NCBI RefSeq assembly: GCF_018129085.1
Contig: NZ_JAAGBB010000023.1
Location: forward strand, 1 to 64,000
Direction of reading: 5' to 3'
DNA length: 64,000 nucleotides
Source of the DNA: Plastoroseomonas hellenica
Lineage (GTDB): Bacteria; Pseudomonadota; Alphaproteobacteria; Acetobacterales; Acetobacteraceae
In this document: piece after piece, positions 59,355 to 64,000 of the stretch
How positions within the stretch are numbered: the first letter of the stretch is position 1
Layout of the letters: each line of letters begins with the position of its first letter
The notes under the pieces: model-generated
What the model saw: only the letters and a program-made list of their open reading frames with translations
Databases searched by the model: none
Told to the model about the DNA's origin: nothing
Position numbers and translations under genes: made by a program

Positions 59355-60178
59355 TGGATGGCGGTGCAGGCAACGCCATCCTGGATCGCGGCCACGGGCC
59401 GCGGTCCGTCGCGCGCGTGCTGCAATTGCTGGATCGCCTGGCGGGGGCGCCGCAGGGCGCATCGCTCGCCGCACTTGCCCAGGCGATGGATGCGCCGAAG
59501 ACCACATTGCTGGGGCTGCTGCGGGGACTGGCCGCGGAGGGCTACGCGGTACAGGCGAATGGCGTCTGGTGCCTGGGGCCGGAGGCCTATGGGCTTGCGC
59601 GCGCCATCCTGGCGGGCCAGCAGGATGGCGGGCTCGGGGCGGCCGGCCGGCCGCTGCTCGAACGGCTGGCGGAGGAGACCGGTGAATCCGCGATGCTCTC
59701 CGTGCTGGCGCCCGATCGCAGCGCGATGGTCTATACCGAGAAGGTGGAGAGCCGGACCGCGCTGCGCTTCAGCGCCTCGGTCGGGGATCACCGGCCGATC
59801 CATTGCACCGCGTCCGGGCGCGTGATGCTGGCCTATCTGCCACCGCCCTGGCCCGAGGAATTCCTCGGCAAGGCGCGACTCACGCCCCTGACCCGCACCA
59901 GCGTGACCGATCGCCGCAGCCTCCGTCGCATCGTCGCCGAGGTGCGGGCGCTGGGCTACGCGGTGACGCTCGGCGAGGCGACGGAAGGCGTGGTCGGCAT
60001 CGCGGCCCCGGTGTTCGACGCCCGCGGCGAGGTGGCCGCGGCGATCGTGCTGGCGGCGCCGCTCGTGCGGGCGCAGCCGAAGCTCGCTGGCCTGGCACGG
60101 CAGGTGCGCCGCGCCGGCCGCGAGCTCTCGCATCAGATGGGCTACCGGCCGGCGCGCCGCGACAAGAAGGAGGAATGA
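59351..60178 (+). CDS. IclR family transcriptional regulator
   Basis: A 275-residue IclR regulator: N-terminal winged HTH (SVARVLQLLDRLAGA, with LAALAQAMDAPKTTLLGLLR), C-terminal effector domain (GESAMLSVLAPDRSAMVYTE, TASGRVMLAYLPP). It is coupled to the Bug gene by a 4-nt overlap and lies inside the operon, so it probably regulates both arms of the cluster through the palindrome at 58309-58324. Effector probably an intermediate of the pathway. Confidence 0.87.
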   Translation: MMDGGAGNAILDRGHGPRSVARVLQLLDRLAGAPQGASLAALAQAMDAPKTTLLGLLRGLAAEGYAVQANGVWCLGPEAYGLARAILAGQQDGGLGAAGRPLLERLAEETGESAMLSVLAPDRSAMVYTEKVESRTALRFSASVGDHRPIHCTASGRVMLAYLPPPWPEEFLGKARLTPLTRTSVTDRRSLRRIVAEVRALGYAVTLGEATEGVVGIAAPVFDARGEVAAAIVLAAPLVRAQPKLAGLARQVRRAGRELSHQMGYRPARRDKKEE

Positions 60179-60179
60179 G

Positions 60180-60638
60180 ATGGCAGGGTTGTATTTCGAG
60201 GAGTTCGGCGAAGGCCAGGTGTTCGAGCACGCGCTGACGCGCACGGTCACCGAGATGGACAACACCATGTTCAGCCTGATGACCATGAACCCGCAGCCGC
60301 TGCACATCGACGCGCATTTCGCGGCGGAGAGCGAATGGGGGCAGCGGCTGTTCAACAGCCTCTATACGCTCGGCATCATGATCGGCATGTCGGTCGCCGA
60401 CACCACGCTCGGCACCACCATCGGCAATCTCGGCATGACCGATGTGCGCTTCCCGAAGCCGGTCTTCCACGGCGACACGCTGCGCGCGCGGACCCGGATC
60501 ATCGCCAAGCGGGAGAGCAAGTCGCGTCCCACCGCCGGCTTGGTCGAGTTCGAACATGAATGCCTGAACCAGCGCGGCGAAGTGGTGGCGATCTGCCGCC
60601 GCACCGGGCTGATGCACAAGCGCCCGGTGGCCGCGTGA
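60180..60638 (+). CDS. MaoC family hydratase
   Basis: A 152-residue single-hotdog (R)-hydratase: LYFEEFGEGQVFEHALTRTV, the catalytic block MTMNPQPLHIDAHFA (Asp/His), and FPKPVFHGDTLRARTRI. It hydrates an enoyl-CoA such as mesaconyl- or itaconyl-CoA. AAGAAGGAGG at the end of the IclR gene serves as its ribosome site. Followed by the CitE-like lyase with a 1-nt overlap, a pairing typical of citramalyl/methylmalyl-CoA formation and cleavage. Confidence 0.86.
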   Translation: MAGLYFEEFGEGQVFEHALTRTVTEMDNTMFSLMTMNPQPLHIDAHFAAESEWGQRLFNSLYTLGIMIGMSVADTTLGTTIGNLGMTDVRFPKPVFHGDTLRARTRIIAKRESKSRPTAGLVEFEHECLNQRGEVVAICRRTGLMHKRPVAA

Positions 60639-61495
60639 TGCGATCCTTCCTCTTCGTCCCGGGCGACAGCGAACGCAAGTTTGCGCGCGCCGCGGCAGGG
60701 GCCGCGGACGCGCTGATCCTCGACCTCGAGGACAGCGTCGGCATGGCAGGCAAGCCAGCGGCGCGGCAGATCACCGCCGGCATGCTGGCGGCGCCGCGCG
60801 GGCGGCAGCAACGCTATGTGCGGGTGAACGCGCTCGACACCGGCATGACGCTCGCGGACCTCGCGGCGGTGATGCCGGCGCGGCCCGACGGCATCGTGCT
60901 GCCGAAATGCGCGGATGCCGGGCAGGTACGGCAGGTCTCGCTCTGGCTCGACGCCTTCGAGGCGGCGGCGGGCAGCACGCTCGGGGCCACGCGCATCCTG
61001 GCGATCGCGACGGAGACGGCGGGGTCGCTCTTCGGCCTCGGCGGCTATGCCGAAGCCGGGCCGCGGCTCTCGGGGCTGATGTGGGGTGCGGAAGACCTCT
61101 CGGCCTCGCTTGGCGCCTCCGCCAACCGGCTGGATGGGCAGTGGCTCGCGCCCTTCCGCCTGGCGCGCAACCTGTGCCTCGCCGGCGCCGCGGCGGCGGG
61201 GGTGCCGGCGATCGACACGGTGCATGTGGATATCGATGATCTGGCAGGGCTCGAGGCCGATGCGCGCGAGGCGCGGCGGGACGGCTTCGGGGCCAAGGCG
61301 GTGATCCATCCGAAGCATGTCGATGTGGTGAATGCCGTCTTCACGCCGGCGCCGGCGGAGCTCGACTGGGCCCGGCGCGTGGTGGCCGCCTTCGCCGAGG
61401 CGGGCGATGTCGGCGTGCTGCGCATGGACGGCAAGATGCTGGACCGCCCGCATCTGCGCCTGGCGGAGCGGCTGCTGGCGGCGGCGGGCGAATGA
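60638..61495 (+). CDS. HpcH/HpaI (CitE-like) CoA ester lyase
   Basis: A 285-residue CitE-family lyase: RSFLFVPGDSERKFARAAAG, DALILDLEDSVG (metal Asp/Glu), RYVRVNALDT (CoA Arg), ILAIATETAGSLF, and GFGAKAVIHPKHVDVVN. Such enzymes split malyl-, methylmalyl- or citramalyl-CoA to acetyl-CoA plus glyoxylate or pyruvate. It probably performs the final cleavage of the cluster's substrate. TGATG overlap with the hydratase. Confidence 0.87.
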   Translation: MRSFLFVPGDSERKFARAAAGAADALILDLEDSVGMAGKPAARQITAGMLAAPRGRQQRYVRVNALDTGMTLADLAAVMPARPDGIVLPKCADAGQVRQVSLWLDAFEAAAGSTLGATRILAIATETAGSLFGLGGYAEAGPRLSGLMWGAEDLSASLGASANRLDGQWLAPFRLARNLCLAGAAAAGVPAIDTVHVDIDDLAGLEADAREARRDGFGAKAVIHPKHVDVVNAVFTPAPAELDWARRVVAAFAEAGDVGVLRMDGKMLDRPHLRLAERLLAAAGE

Positions 61496-62205
61496 CGGGG
61501 GAGGGGCCCTGGCCGGGCGGGGCCGCGCCGGCCCACGGCCCGGTCGACGCCGCCATCGCCTCGCGCCGGAGCGTGCGCGGCTTCACCTCCGAGCCGGTCC
61601 CGGCCGCGACGGTGCGGGAGATCCTGGCGCTCGCCAGCCGGGCGCCGAGCATGACGAACACCCAGCCCTGGCGTGTGCATGTGCTGCTCGGCGCGACGCG
61701 AGATGCGTTGTGCCGGGAGATCGCGGCCGCCCATGCCGCCGGCGAGCACCCCGAGCCCGAATACGCCTACTACCCGCGCGAATGGGTCAGCCCCTATCTG
61801 GACCGGCGCCGGCAGATCGGCTGGGCGCTGTACGGGCTGCTCGGTATCGCCAAGGGCGATCGGGAAGCGACGGCGCGCCAGCACCGCCGCAACTATGATT
61901 TCTTCGGCGCGCCGGTCGGCATGATCTTCACCCTGCACCGGGCGATGGACTACGGCAGCTTCCTGGACCTCGGCATGTTCCTGCAGACCATCATGGTGGC
62001 GGCGCGGGCGCGCGGGTTCGACACCTGCGCGCAGGCCGCCTTCATGAACTGGCATGGCATCATCCGCCGGCACCTGGCGATTCCGGCGGAGGAGATGGTG
62101 ATCTGCGGCATGGCGCTCGGCCATGCCGACGTGGCGGAGCCGGCGAATGCCCTGGTGTCACCGCGCGCGCCGGTGGAGGCCTTCTGCACCTTCCACGGTC
62201 CGTGA
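61492..62205 (+). CDS. Nitroreductase family protein
   Basis: A 237-residue flavin reductase: FMN-binding AIASRRSVRGFTSEPV, SRAPSMTNTQPWRVHV and ICGMALGHAD near the C-terminus. It overlaps the lyase gene by 4 nt, so it belongs to the operon, but nitro-group reduction has no clear role in dicarboxylate breakdown; it may reduce an enone or quinone. Confidence 0.86.
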   Translation: MTGEGPWPGGAAPAHGPVDAAIASRRSVRGFTSEPVPAATVREILALASRAPSMTNTQPWRVHVLLGATRDALCREIAAAHAAGEHPEPEYAYYPREWVSPYLDRRRQIGWALYGLLGIAKGDREATARQHRRNYDFFGAPVGMIFTLHRAMDYGSFLDLGMFLQTIMVAARARGFDTCAQAAFMNWHGIIRRHLAIPAEEMVICGMALGHADVAEPANALVSPRAPVEAFCTFHGP

Positions 62206-62537
62206 CGGGCTTTTTGATCTCGGCTGCAAGTCCGCAGGACCGCCTTCGCCGAACCTATACGTACTCGGCGTCGTCGGCACTATACCGCGTACGGTATCGC
62301 TACCATAGCCGGGCGAACCCTGGTCGGGGCGATTGGCCGCGGTCAAGAAGACGGCGACGCGGGATTGCGAATGCGAATCATCGCTATTGTAGCAACAACG
62401 AGCCGATCAACATTTACGTGACAATCTCCGCCGGGAGTGGTGGTTTCAATATCACGGCCGCTCGATCACTTGCCTGGCCGTTGCGGAGCAGGTCCTGCCC
62501 CGTGATGCCAGGCATTTGCCGCTGGAAGGAGGGCAGG
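62206..62537. other. Lower-GC intergenic region (332 nt)
   Basis: No gene recognised. GC is visibly below the surroundings between about 62370 and 62440. ATACCG-CGTA-CGGTAT (62282-62297) is a 6-bp inverted repeat that may serve the XRE regulator downstream. Possible promoter region or a short transferred insert. Confidence 0.4.
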
Positions 62538-62945
62538 ATGAACCAGCAGCGTTCGAACCTCGGGCCCGGGCTGCGCGATGTCAGGACGCTTCTGCTGACG
62601 CCGGAGCAATGCCGCGCGGCGCGCGGGTTGCTCGACATGACCCGCAACCAGCTCGCGGCGGAAGCGCATGTCTCGCTGGCCACCCTGCTGCAGTTCGAGA
62701 ACAACGAACGCCCGGTCAAGACCAGCACCCAGGCCCTGATTCGCATGGCCCTCGAAGCCAGCGGCGTCCTCTTCATCCCCGAAGGCGATGCTGGCGTCGG
62801 CGTCCGGTTCCGCGACCGCGGCGCCCAGGGCGACACGCCCGAGCACCCTGACGCCGCGGCAGAGGAGGGGCGGGACCCCGAGGCACCCGATGCGGCCGGA
62901 TATGGCACATCGCCCTGGCCGGCCGGGCCGTTGCCGCGGGCGTAG
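62538..62945 (+). CDS. XRE family transcriptional regulator
   Basis: A 135-residue protein: HTH in LTPEQCRAARGLLDMTRNQL, AAEAHVSLATLLQFENNER, residues ~20-65, then a Pro/Asp-rich tail with no fold visible. Related small regulators recognise short repeats. GGAAGGAGGG precedes the start. It may bind the repeat at 62282-62297. No partner toxin is adjacent. Confidence 0.8.
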   Translation: MNQQRSNLGPGLRDVRTLLLTPEQCRAARGLLDMTRNQLAAEAHVSLATLLQFENNERPVKTSTQALIRMALEASGVLFIPEGDAGVGVRFRDRGAQGDTPEHPDAAAEEGRDPEAPDAAGYGTSPWPAGPLPRA

Positions 62946-63132
62946 CGCCGCAGCCGCCGCGCCGGCCCGCCGGAACCGGCACGGCGACAGCCTACCGGAA
63001 CTCCCAGCGCTCGACCCGGAACTCGCTCTCCTCGCCATGGCGGTTCCAGCGCAGGATGTCGCCGGTGGCCTGCAGGTCGATCACCGTGCCGCTGCCCTCG
63101 TGATGCCCCGCGGGCGCGTGGGAAGGGTTCGT

Positions 63133-63561
63133 ATGAACGATGTCGAGACACTTCTGGGCCAGCGGATCGAGGCGCTTGCCGCCCGCTTGAAGCCGCGCCA
63201 TCCCGTGATCGAGCGGGTCGGTGACCAGAGCTATCTGCGCATCCCCGAGGACGGCCTTTCCCTCGTGCTGCCCGACCATGCGCATGTGGGCGCGGTGCAG
63301 CTCCATGCAGAGGGGCATGAAGGCTACGCCGGCTTCCCGCATCGGATCCCGTGCGGCCTGGCATTCGCCATGTCGCGTGACCGGGTGCGGCAGCTCCTTG
63401 GACCGCCCGAGGCTTCGGGTGAGGCGGCGCTGGTGCCGATCCTCGGCAGCAAGCCCGCCTGGGACCGCTTCGCGCTCGGCGCGACAACCCTGCATGCCGA
63501 ATATGCCGATGATCTGCAGGCGGTCCAGATGTTCACCATCACGGCGTCGCAGGCAGCATGA
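63133..63561 (+). CDS. Hypothetical protein, 142 aa
   Basis: Begins MNDVETLLGQRIEALAARL and contains DHAHVGAVQLHAEGHEGYAG and PHRIPCGLAFAM; alpha/beta, histidine-rich in the middle, no signal or membrane segment. GGAAGGG precedes the start. No known family. It lies between the XRE and NUDIX genes. Confidence 0.65.
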   Translation: MNDVETLLGQRIEALAARLKPRHPVIERVGDQSYLRIPEDGLSLVLPDHAHVGAVQLHAEGHEGYAGFPHRIPCGLAFAMSRDRVRQLLGPPEASGEAALVPILGSKPAWDRFALGATTLHAEYADDLQAVQMFTITASQAA

Positions 63562-63600
63562 GACTGTGCCTCGAGCACGTACGGCCGCGCGGCGATCGCT

Positions 63601-64000
63601 CTAATGCGACGCGGCGAGCCGCAGCAGCAGTGCGGTCAGCTCCGGTTCGCTGACCAGCGCTGCGGCCCGCTTCAGGCTGAACCATTGTCGGCGGCGCTGA
63701 TGGCGTTCCGGCCAGTCCTTCAGCTCGCGGTCGACGCGCATGGCGAAGACCGCGACCGTGCAACGCATGGTCCGCTCCCGCGGCAGGCGCTTCGCGTAAA
63801 CGTAGGCACCGGCCGGCTCCGCCGCCACCGCGCCGCGGATGCCGGCTTCCTCGAAGGCTTCCTTGGCCGCGAGCTCCGGCCCGGTGAGGCCCGTCTCCGC
63901 CCAGCCCTTGGGCAGGACCCAGCGCCCGGTATCCCGGCTGGTGACCAGCAGCAGCCGCGTGTCGCCACCACGCCCGCGCAGCGGCAGCGCCGCATATTGC
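63601..64000 (-). CDS. NUDIX hydrolase (5' end outside window)
   Basis: The visible 133 codons include the NUDIX box as GWAETGLTGPELAAKEAFEE plus AG (G-x5-E-x7-KE-x2-EE-xG, with Lys in place of the usual Arg), preceded by TSRDTGRWVLPK. The C-terminal part continues through MRCTVAVFAMRVDRE, typical of the ADP-ribose/diphosphoinositol-phosphate-type NUDIX proteins. The frame runs off the right edge, so the start is not seen. Hydrolyses a nucleoside diphosphate-linked compound; substrate unknown. Confidence 0.85.
   Translation of the reverse strand, partial: QYAALPLRGRGGDTRLLLVTSRDTGRWVLPKGWAETGLTGPELAAKEAFEEAGIRGAVAAEPAGAYVYAKRLPRERTMRCTVAVFAMRVDRELKDWPERHQRRRQWFSLKRAAALVSEPELTALLLRLAASH

Noticed and set aside
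62992-63084. Possible 30-codon minus-strand frame ending DILRWNRHGEESEFRVERWEFR
   Set aside because: The end reads like protein, but the only start is an internal GTG without a ribosome site and no family is recognised; evidence too thin to annotate.
1-64000. tRNA, rRNA, riboswitch, phage or insertion-sequence genes
   Set aside because: None recognised by eye; no transposase or integrase motifs and no attachment-site pair. A covariance-model scan would be decisive.

Overview
The window is high-GC (roughly 70% by eye), tightly packed bacterial DNA. It most resembles an alphaproteobacterium of the Acetobacteraceae (Roseomonas-like). That placement is inferred from six Bug/TctC-type periplasmic solute-binding proteins, many CoA-transferase/acyl-CoA catabolic genes, several LysR regulators, a single Mla-type lipid-transport operon and an alphaproteobacterial-style GATCATGCTC palindromic repeat. 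No rRNA, tRNA, CRISPR array, phage or insertion sequence was seen. Both ends cut through genes: an autotransporter at the left and a NUDIX hydrolase at the right.

Layout. 1-7741: surface and secreted proteins (autotransporter beta-domain, FkbM methyltransferase, a 1582-residue calcineurin-like phosphoesterase with RTX-type repeats). 7827-13624: small-molecule metabolism (aldehyde dehydrogenase, 3-hydroxyisobutyrate-type dehydrogenase, LysR, DsbA-fold isomerase, PhyH dioxygenase). 13738-14930: an Xre/RES toxin-antitoxin pair. 14943-16976: a minus-strand MOSC / ferredoxin-reductase / XRE-cupin operon. 17165-20573: a Bug protein, a 55-residue gene, a dihydrofolate-reductase-like remnant, and an ABC-F ATPase preceded by a possible leader peptide and a perfect palindrome. 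20607-28561: a ThDP enzyme, LysR, a cation/proton antiporter and a 1221-residue six-PAS GGDEF-EAL protein. 28921-33100: TetR-MlaE-MlaF-MlaD-PqiC, whose promoter holds a near-perfect AcrR-type operator. 33253-42625: two copies of an 83-residue protein of unknown function, an alpha/beta hydrolase, a LysR-controlled mesaconyl/itaconyl-CoA-like module, a Fur-box TonB receptor and a Bug protein. 42711-47855: LysR diverging from a DUF4392 (glutamate cyclase-like), Bug, Bug, opine-dehydrogenase operon. 48007-53363: GST, an ECF sigma factor with an NTF2-like tail, PHB depolymerase, C70-type cysteine peptidase, MgtC. 53373-62205: a divergent acyl-CoA cluster. 62538-64000: an XRE regulator, an unknown gene and the NUDIX gene.

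How the genes work together. The strongest theme is uptake of small carboxylates through Bug proteins followed by CoA activation. The 53373-62205 cluster holds two CoA-transferases, an alpha-methylacyl-CoA racemase, an acyl-CoA dehydrogenase, a MaoC hydratase and a CitE-like lyase around an IclR regulator. That set matches what is needed to break a C5 branched dicarboxylate (itaconate, mesaconate or methylsuccinate type) into acetyl-CoA and pyruvate or glyoxylate. A second, smaller MaoC/CoA-transferase/Bug module at 35472-38526 may act on related compounds. The operon at 43728-47855 pairs a glutamate-cyclase domain with an opine dehydrogenase and two binding proteins and is the best candidate for an undescribed pathway. 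A second candidate is the small regulon suggested by matching TetR-box-like and leader elements in front of the two 83-residue paralogues.
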